Source of the DNA: Saussurea involucrata
Taxonomy: Eukaryota; Streptophyta; Magnoliopsida; Asterales; Asteraceae
DNA length: 64,000 nucleotides
Assembly (NCBI GenBank): GCA_033807775.1
Contig: CM066322.1
Coordinates: 23,652,501-23,716,500 of the forward strand
Direction: 5' to 3'
The notes beneath the pieces were generated by a model. That model saw only the letters and a list, made by a program, of their open reading frames with translations. It was not told the origin of the DNA and made no database searches. Made by a program: the position numbers and the translations under genes. Every line of letters starts with the position of its first letter. The stretch's first letter is position 1. Of this stretch, positions 1 through 11,364 are shown one piece after another.

Positions 1-110
1 ACGAACCGAACGAACACAAACAAATGCTTAGTCATGTTCGTTCGTTTAACTTAACCGAAAAAACAAACGAACACAAACGGTAGAGTTTTAAACAAACCAT
101 AATGAAACAA
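1..110. repeat. Fragment of a GAACGAACAC-rich hAT-type terminal region
   Basis: The window opens inside short degenerate repeats of the type GAACGAACAC and TTCGTTCGTTTAA. The same repeats form the subterminal regions of the hAT element at 11365-13185 and recur at 14190-14480. Only one end is in the window, so element boundaries cannot be given. The stretch from 110 to 412 has no gene that I can see. Confidence 0.5.
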
Positions 111-599
111 AAGGTGCAACCACTTTCAAGGGTGCTCCCACTAAACTTTTTCCCAATGGCTCAAGCCATTTGGCACTTTCCACAAGGTCCAAGCCAAAGG
201 ACTTGATCCACAGACAATAATTCATGCAATGGATAAGGGACGATGGCCTATTTATATACAATGGATGATGCCTCCTTTTGTTTTTACCACCGATGTGGGA
301 TGGATCTCACTCACTTAAAGCTGAAGTCAAAGTGATATTGCTTTTGTTCTACATCGGTACATAGCTATTTGTTAAAGCCATATATATATATATATATAGG
401 GGGCCATTCAAGGAAGAACTAGTTATTTTGTGGTAACTGTAAGAACCAATGTGAGCCACATATTAAGCTATAAATTAGGAAATTATTAATTTTAGTAATT
501 TTGTTTGAAATTTAAATAAAAGGGCATTTTAGGTATTTTTAAAATCTCCTCTCTCTCAGGCCAATCGTAATACCAAAATTACATACAAGAACTTTTGTG

Positions 600-1045
600 A
601 TACCACTGTGATACCCATTGCCATCCAATTCAGCATCACATTCATTACTTTGGTAATACTCCAATAACATCTGTGATACCAATGTGATACCCACTATGAT
701 ACCCATTGCCATATAATTCAGCATCACATTTATTACTTTGGTAATACTCCAAGAACATCTGTGATACCAATGTGATACCCACTGTAACCATGTGTTACCT
801 TTGAGCATAATACATGAAAAATTCCATAAAACATAGATCTACAAAACATACAAACCTCATATATTGTGATACCCTTAACAACATAACGAAACTAAAGAAA
901 AAAACATAATTTGATACACTTAGTAAAGCAGTACCACATGACATTTTGTGATACACTTCGTAAAAAAAATACATTGTGATACTCTATTGTTATACCAGAT
1001 GTGATACCCACTATACGTTATTGTGATACCCGTTGTGATACCCAG
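600..1045. repeat. GTGATACC-type minisatellite inside the TIR element
   Basis: The octamer GTGATACC occurs many times here. A longer unit of roughly 90 bp containing CATTGCCATCCAATTCAGC and CATTACTTTGGTAATACTCC is present as two adjacent copies near 612 and 700. Reading frames across it are simple repeat translations, not genes. Confidence 0.7.
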
Positions 1046-1311
1046 ATCTGTTTCTAAACCTTTTAGATTTTTAATGCTTTCTTTTTAACTTTGCAAGTGA
1101 AGGAAAGACTAGAAAACCCTTACACCTTCATGCTTAACAAGATCAGAAAAAGCACAACACAACTACTTTTTTTTATTGAAAAAGAGCATATCTACTTTTT
1201 CACCATATCAGAAAAGGTTCAGACCAGGGATATCAAGAAAGTTTGTACTGTATTTGCGGGTTCCTTGTTGACATTATAATTCTCGATAACATATTCAAGA
1301 AAATGAAAGCA

Positions 1312-1790
1312 TTAACCCAAATCCAACACATTACTACCGGTAGCCCTCACCTCCGCCGCTTGGATGACGGAAGCATCACTCTGCTCCACCGCCTTGTTCC
1401 CGACGGTCCTCGCAGTAGCTTCAAGTGATTCTCCGATCGTTATACCACCATGATGGAGCACATCTCCGACCCCACCACCCTGCTGGAATACCGGTGTAGC
1501 CTCCACATACTGCCCCACCACCTGCATACTCCCTGTTGCCGATGGTGTAGATCCACCACGACCGCCGCCGCCGCCAGGGGCTCTACGTTCGTCACCGACG
1601 GTGGGAGAAATGGCTGGGAGAAATGACGCCATCCACCACCGTTGCCGGCTCGATTTAGGGATTTTGGAGAGGTGTTGGCTTGATTTAGGGTTTCTAGAGA
1701 AAAGAGAGAGATGTAGAGAAGAGAGGCAATTGAGAAGAGAGAGAGAGAGAGAGAGAGAGATGCAGAGGCGTGAATGTGATTATAGGGTAA
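1312..1790 (-). pseudogene. Captured 5' end of an unidentified plant gene
   Basis: Read on the minus strand, a CT-rich leader (about 1790-1690, with a (CT)n run near 1740-1760) leads to CTAAATCAAGCC-type 5' UTR sequence. An ATG at 1632 opens a 106-codon frame starting MASFLPAISPTVGDERRAPG, followed by a Gly-rich stretch and an Ala/Val-rich tail. This is the look of a plant gene's 5' UTR plus first exon. It is GC-rich, unlike its AT-rich surroundings. No domain is recognisable. Lying inside a TIR element, it is best read as a transduplicated fragment; an element-encoded ORF is the alternative. Confidence 0.45.
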
Positions 1791-1953
1791 ATGAATAAAT
1801 TGAATGAGTCAAATTAGATTTTATTTTGTTATAAAAAATCTAAATTATCAAATTACCATATTATCCTTTTACTTTATTTTAAAAATAATATTAATTATTT
1901 TAAATAAGTGGCTAATATTGGTTCTTACAGTTACCACAAACTAATTAGTTCTT

Positions 1954-2648
1954 ATATATATAAAGCAATAAAGCTAAAGCATGCATGTTGATTGTAGTAA
2001 TTAACAACACCACAATTTCATTAATGTTCCTGTTAAATACAAATATTTTTTAATTATAATTTTTTTTATCAATGTAATTACTTTTTATGTTTCTGTTCGT
2101 TTAAGCATCATACGAACACAAAAAAAATTCGCAAAACTAACTAAAGGTACACCTAATTTAATAGGGTGCTTCAATCAAATTTTCAACTAAGATCAAGCCA
2201 ACAAGCAAGGCAAGAGGCTCAAGTCAATGCAGATGACAATTTAATGTTTTGAAGATACGAGGGGTATTTATAGTTGAGTGTAAGGGCCTTAGTTTGAAAA
2301 ACGAGCGGTGTGGGATGGAATCTCTTTGAGAGAAAGCACATGTCACATGAAATCTAATGGGTGTTTTCAACTACATCGAATTTCGATTAAAAAACAGATT
2401 TTTTAATTTTATAAAAGATAGTTATAATCATTTTTTTTGGAAGTGTGTTCTAGGCTATGCCTAAACTAGTCCGTTGACAAATTATGACCGTAAGACATTA
2501 GCCCTAATTAAACCTCAATGCCACAATTATTGTATACGTTTGGATTCAAACCCTAGACAAATAAGGTATTCCACCACATCCTCCAAAACCTTAACTAATA
2601 CATCACAACCCTTTTGGTTTATAATCATTTTCTTAACCACATTCAAAT
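1954..2648. other. Intergenic, no gene seen
   Basis: AT-rich sequence with no coherent reading frame. A stretch near 2160-2350 (GAGGGGTATTTATAG, GTGTGGGATGGAATCTC) resembles degenerate retrotransposon-type sequence and echoes 235-320, but I could not define ends. Confidence 0.4.
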
Positions 2649-2651
2649 TTA

Positions 2652-2894
2652 GGGGGTGTTTGGGATTGCTTATTTAAAACAACTTATGCTTATTTTTAAA
2701 AGTGTTTATTAACTTATGTAATTATAAAAGGAGTTGGGGGTAAATATGTAATTTGAACAAATAAGCTATAAGCACTTTCAAATAAGTTAAAATGGATTAA
2801 CTTATCAAAAACAACTTATTTGTGGTGAGAAAAAGTCACAAGCATAAGCAATAAGCAAAAAAGTCAAAAAAAATAAGCAATCCCAAACACCCCC
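2652..2894. mobile_element. PIF/Harbinger-like MITE (GGGGGTGTTTGGG type)
   Basis: A 243-bp element with near-perfect terminal inverted repeats GGGGGTGTTTGGGATTGCTT / AGCAATCCCAAACACCCCC. It is flanked by TTA on the left (2649-2651) and TAA on the right (2895-2897), the 3-bp TWA class of target site typical of PIF/Harbinger elements. It has no coding capacity and an AT-rich interior. Confidence 0.75.
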
Positions 2895-2897
2895 TAA

Positions 2898-3760
2898 GGC
2901 CATCCGCAGCGCCCTTCGGGCTCGAGCTCGGGCTCGTGCGGGCAGCGGTGGGGGGTCTCAGGCTTTGCGCGGGCTTTGGGGGATCGGGTTTGTAAGCCCG
3001 TGGAACCCGTGTGATTTATTGCCAAAATTTAATAATTTTTAATTAAAATTTACACTTTCAACCCCTATACTTATTTACTAAATTTACTTTATACCTTTTA
3101 GTTTCATTATTTTAATTTTACATTTAACACATATAATCGTTTATTAACTAAAACACGTTAAAAAATACGTTTTAATTTTAACAAGTTACATCATTATAAT
3201 CGTCTCTTCGATACGTTCGAAATGAGCCCAACATTGATTTTTTTTGGATTTATATATTTTAATATATATCATATAAACTACATAAAATTATTTTTTGAGT
3301 AAACTATGATTTTGGTCCCTGTGGTTTACTGTTAATAACGGTTTTCGTCTTTGATCTTTTAAAACTGCTTTTTTATCCTTATGGTTTCTATTTTCCTTCC
3401 ATTTTCATCCCTCCATCCAACTTTGTTAAAATTAGAGTTAATTCTTCCAAAAAATAATTGAGAAAATTACATATTTGGTCCTTGTTTATTGTATATCAAA
3501 TTTTACATTTTTATCCTTAAGTTACAACATTTTTTTTCTTATTTTTTAATAATTTATCTTATTTTTATTTATTAAAAAATATATAAATATTTTTATTTTG
3601 TTAAATAATTAAATGTATAAATAAAAGAATTAAAAAAATGAGGTGGTGCTGATGTGGCATTGAGGGCTTTTAGTTATGCGCTGAGGGTGTTTAGGGCTTG
3701 AGGGCTTAGCTGATGTGGCGTTGAGGGTTAAGGGCTTTTATTAATGCGCTACGGATGGCC
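2898..3760. mobile_element. PIF/Harbinger-like non-autonomous element (GGCCATCC type)
   Basis: The terminal inverted repeats are GGCCATCCGCAGCGC at the left and the complement of GGCCATCCGTAGCGC at the right. A perfect TAA duplication sits at 2895-2897 and 3761-3763. The left part is GC-rich (CGGGCTCG, GGGCTTTG) and the rest AT-rich. The interior segment 3045-3300 is shared with the foldback region at 50225-50870. No transposase is present. The same TIR type (GCGTTGAGGATGGCC) reappears without a partner near 42876-42890. Confidence 0.75.
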
Positions 3761-4096
3761 TAATCATTTTGATCGCTTTGAACAAGGTTTTCAATTTTTT
3801 TTAGGGTTATATGAAAAATAACATTTTATAACCCACGGAATTATCGTTCCAGAAAACAAAAAATTATTTCGAAATATCAAGGCCCATAAAGGGCCCAAAT
3901 TACAAATTCCAACCCTCTTTTTGCCCTCGAATTACCAAAACTACCCTCAGCGTTATCTTGTTATCACAAACCTACCCACTGCCACCGAGTACAAAGCATC
4001 AATGCACAAGTTCTTACAAACAAGCTGCTCACAACCGCCTTTCCTTCCAAGCTCTGCGATTTCTCTATTGATATTTTGCCTTTTGAGGTTTGAACA

Positions 4097-7000
4097 ATGC
4101 CTAGAGGAGAAGATTATGTAATAAGAAAGAAGAACAAATCAAACAGGAAGAAGTTGCGTAGCGAATCAGCCAAGGTTTCTAATCGCGTAGCCGCCATTAT
4201 CGCACAAAAAAAACGTCGTCAGTCCGGCAAGCGCAGAATGTGTCAGGTATAATTAGTTCCATGCTATAAGATTTCTAATGATTGATCAAAGTTCTCTGTT
4301 GATAATTTTGAGGAATTTTTTATTCTGTCAACAATTCTTCAAAAATTTCATGTTTATGACGATGTTAAGTGTATCTGATTAATGGAGCATGTTATACTCA
4401 CACAGAATACCTGTATTGTTTGTGCTTAAGAGCGATATATGGCACTAAAGTTGTGTAGCATGTTTATACTTGATAGAACAAACCAAATTATTTGAAAGCA
4501 ATCATGGCTCTATTGTGTGGTATGTAAGCACGTTTGAGAGTAGCAACTGTTTTGGTATCATCTAAAAGCGCTGTTCCTTTTATGCAATTCTTCACGGGCT
4601 GTTAATACTGGTGGGTTTTCATGAACGCTGATTCGTAACGTATAAGCCAATATGCCATGTTGGTGATGAGAACATTAAAAGCACATATGATCTAAATAGA
4701 AGGGCTTTTACTCACTTTATCTTTCCTCTGTTGTGACAATGCAGGGAATGTGTTTTAGCCTCCCTACTCTCGAGGATCCTTTTAATGACAAAGCTTTGAT
4801 AACTGATTCTAAGAAAAAGGACAAGACAAAGAAGACTAAGAAAATTTGGCCATCAAAGGGAGTTGATGATTCGCCGGAAAAAGGTAGTGATGCTTCACAG
4901 AATAAGAGAAAGGCGAATGTGGATCATCGATCAAATGGAAAGAACCAGGAACAGAAGAGGGCAAGGGTCGAGAAAGAATCAACACTATCAGATAAAAAAC
5001 GCAGCAAGAAGCTTAGTGGGCATATTTCTGAGGGTGATGGTTGCCCGTCAAAGTTTTTAATTTCATGCTTGAAAACAATACAAGATACATTGCATCATAA
5101 TGAAGCCTTTGAACCGGGAAAACCTTTGTTCTTTGACTCATGGGGGTTTGAATTTTGGAGATGCTATTCAAATGGGAGAAATGTATTGGAGACAAGTGGA
5201 GGTTGTTCTACCATGGAGCAAATTGCTTGGATAGCTTCAACTGCTGTTGATACCATTACAAAAAAGGAAAAAGAAGGTGTATCTTTCACCAGCCCCTTCC
5301 TTTTGTTCCTTGTGCCATCACAAGAGAAAGCAACAAAGGTATGTCTAGTTGTTTCAACAATAAACAAAAACATAATGAAAATTATGAGGTTTCCCATCTA
5401 AAAACATAATGTAATACCTAATCCAACAACTGAAATGAAATTACAGATTTTAGGTAGTTTGTTAGTTGAAGGCTGGAATGAAAATATAAACCATAGAAGG
5501 GGGTCTACTAGGGTTCCATGACATAAGTCTGAATTTGTTCAAATGAGACACGTCTTTGTGCTAAAAATTTGGTAGTCTTAAGGTTCATTCAAGTCCCCAG
5601 AGGCTATGCACTTCATTTCGTTTATAGTGGTGTAACCACACAATTATTTGCAGGTACGTAATGTATGCAAGCCTTTGAAGGCATTTGGGATACATACAGT
5701 CAGCCTACATCCTGGTGCCTCCATAGATCATCAAATTCATGGGTAAATTACATAATCATATGAAACCTGGAATTGGGTGTTCGTTTATCTAATTATGAAT
5801 TTTATTAATGCAGCAAACATATATGCAAACAGGACTTTTTTACTTTTGGAAGTTCGATGTTTTGGGAAAAGTTTATAGACTTGATTCAATCATAATCTTT
5901 TCTATTCTCTTGTTTGACTCAATAGTCAATAGTAGCCAGATCATACAAAGGTTTGCATATGCATGCTTCACAGACAAGATTATATCTTCATAACATCTGT
6001 TGATGGTGTTAACTTATTTGCATTCAATATTTTCAATTAGTTGCCCTTGTACTCATTGTCATGACTAATTGGAAGGCCTGCAGTTTGTTAATCTTTATAT
6101 AGCTTAGGGTCCAGATCCCTTCTTACCTAGCTCTTCTTCTCACACGATCCTCCATCTATATATAAATATGTGTGTGTGTGTGAGCATGTATAAGTACATA
6201 GCATGTCTAATTTTATGAAACCCTGTTTCTGCTTCAGATTAAAAACTTGTGAGCCAGAGTTCCTTGTATGCACGCCGGATAGGCTTTTGGAGCTTGTTTC
6301 CATGGAGGCCATTGATATTTCTGGGGTTTGTTCACTGGTATATTTTTCAACCTGTTTCTTATGAAGAGTCAACGCAACCATGCTTTGTTCTGTTCACTCT
6401 CTCTTAAATCTCTGCCAAAAATTATTATTTGCATGATATTGTTCAGCACATTGTGCTACCTCTGTCATCATTTAGTCAAGTTGTCAGGCAGACCTTTGTG
6501 GCTTGTTAAATTAATGTCTTCAGCTGACTTTTTATTATTCATCAATGCTCTAAAATTATTATGGCTATTACTACAGATTGTTGATGGACTGGAATCGTCT
6601 TCAGGAGATGCTTATCTCGATAGCATCAAGTCTATTCGACAGTGTATTTCTGTGGACCCACATACTGTGGTTTTCTGCAGTGACTTGCGTAATGCATATT
6701 TACCTTCTGTGTCAAGTCTTCTGCCAACCCCAGTTTGCAGATTGTCACGAGAGGATTTCTTTGTTAACAAGAGCGCTGGCATAATCCAGTCCGTTGATGT
6801 GGTTGCTTCATCAGAGCAAAAAATACAAAAGGTCTGTAACATATTATTACATCCTTCATCCCAAAATAAACGTTCTCAATGAAAAATGCACACAATTTTA
6901 GCAATGTGTAATTATTACACTTTTTAATCAACTAATAACTCAGTAAGTCCAGCTTGAAAGCTGGCTCTGGGTGGGCCCAGGGTAGGATCTACACAGACAT

Positions 7001-7269
7001 GCCAAAGGGTAGAGCAGGTGTTTCCATAAAGACCCCTGGCTTGTGCAAAAGTGTCTCCCATCAGCCCAAAATATTTCAAGAAGTTGACGTCATCATGCCC
7101 CTTATGCACTGGCAACACACGTGCTACAATGGCCGGGACAAGGGGTCGCGATCCCGCGAGGGTGATCTAACTCCAAAAACCCGTCCTCAGTGCGGATTGC
7201 AGGCTGCAACTCGCCTGCATGAAGCCGGAATCGCTAGTAATCGCCGGTCAGCCATTCGGCTGTGAATCT

Positions 7270-7302
<33 letters not shown>

Positions 7303-7596
7303 GATTACATGGATTATACCTATTTACACAAATACCCCGACGATAAAGTATTCACGTTCTGAATTACTGATGCAGGGTCTCCAAGTTTTGCACGAGGTTT
7401 TCAGTAATCCACTTGTGCCAGGGCCTTCAAAGCTAACATTTTTGGCCGGAAAAGATGACAATCTTGAGGAGTTGGTTACAGCCATCAGGTCAAAGGGCTA
7501 CTCCACCTCTATGAATGGACCGTCGAGTGGTGCAGAAGTTGTCAACAGGTAACGATCTACTATGATAAAAATATACTCAAGTTCCAGGAATCCACG

Positions 7597-7638
<42 letters not shown>

Positions 7639-7958
7639 CTAATTGCAAGTTGTGGACGTATTGCAGGGAGAAAGAACCTACAGTTTCTGTGATCGATTCA
7701 GAAGATATAGATGATGCTGATTTAAGCGAAGTTGAGGTGGTAATTATATATAATTTTGATATCGGGATAGAGGAGTACAAAAATATCTTGGCAGGAATGG
7801 GACGCTATACTATGAACGGGAAATTGCATGTGATATTAAGCAGAGAAGATGCAACTATTGCAGCACCATTAGCCGAGGTTCTTCAACAATGTAGGCAGCA
7901 AGTGCCTGAACCCCTCAAACAACTCTGTAACTCTTCCGTTTCCTCATCACAACGTTAG
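4097..7958 (+). CDS. Degenerate DEAD-box helicase-like protein, 7 exons
   Basis: Exons are 4097-4246, 4745-5338, 5654-5742, 6238-6337, 6577-6831, 7376-7548 and 7667-7958. All have GT-AG borders and join in frame to 550 aa. The N-terminus is very basic (residues 1-50 and 70-140, rich in K/R), suggesting a nuclear or nucleolar protein. From about residue 150 it follows the helicase domain-1 plan with altered motifs. LETSGGCST (near 200) stands where the Walker A AxTGSGKT should be. PSQEKA resembles motif Ia, TPDRLLEL (290-297) matches motif Ib, VVDGLES replaces VVDEAD, and FCSDL sits at motif III. The GK[ST] and DEAD residues are lost, so ATPase activity is unlikely. By architecture it could be a Cms1/CMSS1-like or related ribosome-biogenesis pseudo-helicase; I infer this and could not confirm it. 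The start is the first ATG of a conserved-looking basic exon. Intron 5 holds plastid rRNA DNA and intron 6 a (TA)n run. Confidence 0.85.
7085..7302 (+). pseudogene. Plastid 16S rRNA fragment (NUPT) in intron 5
   Basis: This is the 3' third of a plastid-type 16S rRNA. It contains TCATCATGCCCCTTATGC, CACACGTGCTACAATGGCC, GGGTCGCGATCCCGCGAGGG, GAATCGCTAGTAATCGCCGG and CTTGTACACACCGCCCGTCA. GCCGGGACAAGGGGTCGCG marks it as plastid, not mitochondrial. It has point changes and small losses relative to the conserved rRNA (for example TGACGTCATCATG lacks the usual AAGT). It stops before the 16S 3' end and lies between a donor at 6832 and an acceptor at 7375. It is therefore intronic nuclear plastid DNA, not a working rRNA gene. 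Confidence 0.9.
7602..7634. repeat. (TA)n microsatellite in intron 6
   Basis: A near-pure TA run about 30 bp before the acceptor of exon 7 of the helicase-like gene. Confidence 0.9.
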
Positions 7959-9063
7959 TTTCATTATCGTCAAAAAATAGCCATTTTAACGACATTTTTG
8001 TTTTTATTTTTAGTCGAATTCAACTATCATTGTTTATACTTGTGTTGTGATCTCACCGTTGTATTTGCTAAAACACTATAAAGGGCATTTTTTTGGGATA
8101 AAGTCAGGTCCAACACTGTGTTTTACATGTACAATGGTTAATTTGTTTAGATTTTGGTTATTGGTAACAATATGAGGGCCTGTTTGTTAGCAGCTTAATG
8201 GGACTCACAGCTTATTCGGTCAGCTATATATGACTGTTTGGTAGTGGCTTAATGATACAGAAAATGGCTTATTCAGAAAGCCAAAGTTTTTCCAAACCAG
8301 CCCCTCCTATTAAAAAACACGTTTCTTTCATCTATGAAAAAACCATCTCAAACAAAAACCTTTTTATTTTTTATATTGTATAAGTGGAAGAAATGAGAAT
8401 GATTTCGGTCTCAAATCTCAATAAAGTGTGAAATTGAAGTATGGTGTTGTCAGGTGTCGAAATGAAGGCTTCCCGCCGACGTTTTTAAAAGTGTGCATTT
8501 GGGTCCATTTTTTCCACTACAGAACATATTATCTTAAAATGTGTATTTCATCAATTCTATGTAATTAGGGAGATTTATGGAAACAATATGTATATTTATT
8601 TGTATTGTAGGGGAACTCATATATGATATATTTTATCATTTTCAGTGTTCTGTGTGGGATATATTTATGGAAACAATATGTATATCATTTTTGTTTTAAG
8701 TTCATAAAAAAGAAATATTACAACAATATTAAGACGGATGTTTATACAGAACAATTTCTAAAAACCTGATTTAAGGTATATAATTAGTAAAATAAATACT
8801 ACTTTTTAAACTGCAAACTAATTAACTGATTATAAACATCTTTTAACCTACAAATATATACATTTATTTTTGAAATAAAAACACGTTTTAGTTTAATACA
8901 TTTTTTATATAGTATATTATTGTTGGAAAAAATATAGTTGCCGAACATGGGAAGGTGTTTACTCTCTTCATATGCTTCTCTTGACTGCTCAACCCTCTTT
9001 ACCAACCTTAAATCAGCTTACCCCATAATATTAATTATTATAAAAAATCAGCAAACTTTCATA
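7959..9063. other. 3' flank and intergenic region
   Basis: AT-rich, with no supported gene. A GGGCCTGTTTG... end at about 8174-8330, with repeated GCTTATTCGG / GGCTTATTCAG, looks like one end of a MITE whose partner end I do not find. The 3' UTR of the helicase-like gene presumably lies in the first few hundred bases. Confidence 0.4.
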
Positions 9064-9071
9064 ATTTAAAG

Positions 9072-9243
9072 TAGGGGTGTTTAGAAAAACCGTTGGACCG
9101 CTCAAACCAAGTTAAACCGGATCGTTTTTGGCGGTTTGAGCGGTTTAGCGGTCTGGTTTGGATTGAAAACTTGTCAAACCGGGCGGTCCGGTCCGGTCTA
9201 AGGTTTGGCCGTTTTTTTGGGCGATTTGGACCAAACAGACCGC

Positions 9244-9325
<82 letters not shown>

Positions 9326-10270
9326 GGGAGGTTCAAGGGAAAACCTCAAAAAAACGGAAAACTGAAGAACACCCTAGGGGCCCTTCATCTGGACGGTATG
9401 CACTTACAGGTAAATTAAGTTGACTTTTTGGTTTTTATGCACAAGTGCATTATGCATTTGTGCATATGCATGTGTGCATGTTACAAATTACCTGTATGTA
9501 CAAGTGCATACCGTCCAGATGAAGGGCCCCTAGAGTGTTCTTCAGTTTTCCGTTTTTTGAGGTTTTCCCTTGAATCTGACCCTATATATATATATATATT
9601 ATTTTCTATATATATTATTTAGAGTTTTAGACATTTCTTAAAGAATTGAGAAATTTTTATATCAGCTATCTTAATTTCTAGCATTAACATATTAGGTAAT
9701 TTGATTGTTTAGATTTAAACTAAGCATTTAGATTAGTACTTACATGTTGTAAGTGTTTGTGGAAAGGGCGTGTAGGCGTCTGGTTAACTATGTTTTTTAG
9801 AAACAAAAAATAAAGGGTTTATGTGACTTGTAAATTCTTCGTATAAGCATATGAAAATCCTTGATTTGATTGAAATGTGGAGTTTGAAAGATTTTAATCT
9901 CTGCTACTAAAATTTTGTATAAATTGTCATTACTTATCATATTATTATTTATATTCTTTTTATTCTCCGTAACAATAGTAATAAATATAAGTGGACTATG
10001 TTTATTTTTTTGTCGACTTTGTTTACTTTTTTGTGGACTCGAGCCAAAGAAGCTTGAAAATTCCAAATTATAGATGGTTTGTTAGTTTAAGTTTTAAAGG
10101 CCATAAAAGGCCCAAACCGTCTAAACCGGTCGGACCAAACCGCCTATACCACAGTCCAGTTTGACCGGTTTGGGCACTTGATGTCAAACTGCTCGGTTTG
10201 AATATTTACCAAACCGCCACTTGTGGTTTGGTTTGTGGTTTGAGGGGTTAAACCGCCCAGAACACCCCTA
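9072..10270. mobile_element. Non-autonomous hAT element with 8-bp TSD
   Basis: The element begins TAGGGGTGTTTAG and ends AGAACACCCCTA. A perfect 8-bp duplication ATTTAAAG stands at 9064-9071 and 10271-10278, which is diagnostic of hAT. Both subterminal regions are packed with AAACCG/CGGTTT motifs (9090-9240, 10100-10255), the usual place for transposase binding sites. No transposase is present. A foldback MITE (9329-9583) with (AT)n and (GA)n microsatellites sits inside. Apparent frames over the AT/GA runs are simple-repeat artefacts. Confidence 0.88.
9329..9583. mobile_element. Foldback MITE nested in the hAT element
   Basis: An arm at about 9331-9416 (TTCAAGGGAAAACCTC ... GGGCCCTTCATCTGGACGG ... 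TTACAGGTA) is repeated inverted at about 9487-9577. The spacer is about 70 bp of TGCATATGCA-like sequence. It is flanked by (AT)n(GA)n on the left and (TA)n from 9583 on the right, so insertion into a TA microsatellite is likely. It has no coding capacity. Confidence 0.8.
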
Positions 10271-10417
10271 ATTTAAAGGAATAACATAAGTATAATATTA
10301 GAAAAACAAGAATCAATTAAGTCATTTATATAACCATGAAAGTATCTTAAAAATACGTTAATTTTTATTTAATAAGTATCGATGATTATCTTCTTAACTA
10401 TCTCATTAGTTAATAAC

Positions 10418-10710
10418 CAAAGGGGTGTTAGCTCAGTGGCAAAGGCTTGGGGATAGTGCTGGAAGGCCTATGTCTCAAGTTCGAACCACGGGGGCTGCAC
10501 TTCGGCGGTATCTAGACTTTGGGCTTGGTCCTTTGGGGCCGGGTCCGGGGACGGTTGCGGAGGATCCAGTCTATGGGATCCACTTCCGGGCCGTTCGGGT
10601 CCAGCCAAAGGCTTGGCCGGATAGCCGGGGACTAGTCGGGTGGCACCCTTAAGTGGGAGCCCGGATACCTCGGGAGCGTGTGTGTGTTAAATGCCGTTCA
10701 AAAAAAAAAA
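10418..10710 (+). mobile_element. tRNA-derived SINE with 17-bp TSD
   Basis: The 5' end is tRNA-like, with a Pol III A box TAGCTCAGTGGC (10429-10440) and a B box AGTTCGAACCA (10478-10488) at the usual distance. A GC-rich unrelated body and an A10 tail follow (10700-10710). The perfect 17-bp direct repeat TCTCATTAGTTAATAAC at 10401-10417 and 10711-10727 is the target duplication from target-primed reverse transcription. The clean TSD and intact A and B boxes suggest a fairly recent insertion. It is not a functional tRNA gene, since no acceptor stem closes. Reading frames across it are not genes. Confidence 0.93.
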
Positions 10711-11162
10711 TCTCATTAGTTAATAACATTAATTATATTAAATTTTAGTGGATTAAAATGGATCTCATAGATCTCAAATGATTAAGCCAATAAATTGAAA
10801 GTGGTACAGTGGTGTGTATATGTGGCTTTTATGATTGAACAATCATATTAATCATACGTGATAACTGTAGATATTTTTGTTAATCAGATGTGATTATTAT
10901 TTACGTTTATAGATTTTATTGTGACCCATATATTATCACATATGATAATACGTCGCTTATACTCCCAGAGTATATTATCACATGTGTTTATACGTAACAT
11001 ATAGTCACAAACATATTATCATATGAGATATGTAAAAACGCTTCACAAAATGAATCACGTGTTAAATATATCTAATCACATATGATTTAAAACGTGGATC
11101 CAGAAAATATGACGAATCGATAATTATTGGTGTTTATGCGTAACCGATAATTATAATAATTA

Positions 11163-11364
11163 ATGACTTGACCACAACAAGATTTGATAGCACCATTCTG
11201 ATATATTGTTTTAGAGTATACAAGAATTTTACCAAGGATTCATGACCTGACCACAATAAAATTTGATATCTCCAGTCTGATATATTATTTTAGAGTATAC
11301 AAGAATTTTAACCAAGGATTCATGACTTGACCACAACAAGATCAGATAGCTCCATTTTGGTATT
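11163..11364. repeat. About 80-bp tandem repeat, third copy interrupted
   Basis: The unit starts ATGACTTGACCACAAC (11163, 11242, 11322) and carries TATATTATTTTAGAGTATAC. Two full copies and most of a third are present. The third is cut at TTGGTATT by the hAT insertion and resumes after 13185 with ATTATTTTAGAGCACAC. Confidence 0.8.

Larger units (their letters stand above)
413..1953. mobile_element. Non-autonomous TIR element with a captured gene start
   Basis: The ends are inverted repeats of about 40 bp. The left end at 413-460 reads TTTGTGGTAACTGTAAGAAC followed by CAATGTGAGCCAC. The right end at 1908-1953 carries the complement (GTTCTTACAGTTACCACAAA), and both ends finish in AAGAACTA-like sequence. 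The left end abuts a (TA)n run at 381-398 and the right end abuts another at 1953-1961, so the element may have entered a TA microsatellite. No clean longer target duplication is visible. No transposase is present. The interior holds a tandem repeat array (600-1045) and a gene-like 5' end on the minus strand (1312-1790). The superfamily is not settled: a Mutator-like or (TA)n-targeting MITE is possible. Confidence 0.65.

Noticed and set aside
7085..7302. 16S rRNA gene
   Set aside because: Only a fragment with changes, inside an intron; a plastid-derived insertion.
9059..9423. Several overlapping frames with YIYIYI and RERERE
   Set aside because: They translate (AT)n and (GA)n runs inside a hAT element.
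10429..10490. tRNA gene
   Set aside because: A and B boxes are present but no closed acceptor stem is evident; poly(A) and long duplication show a SINE.
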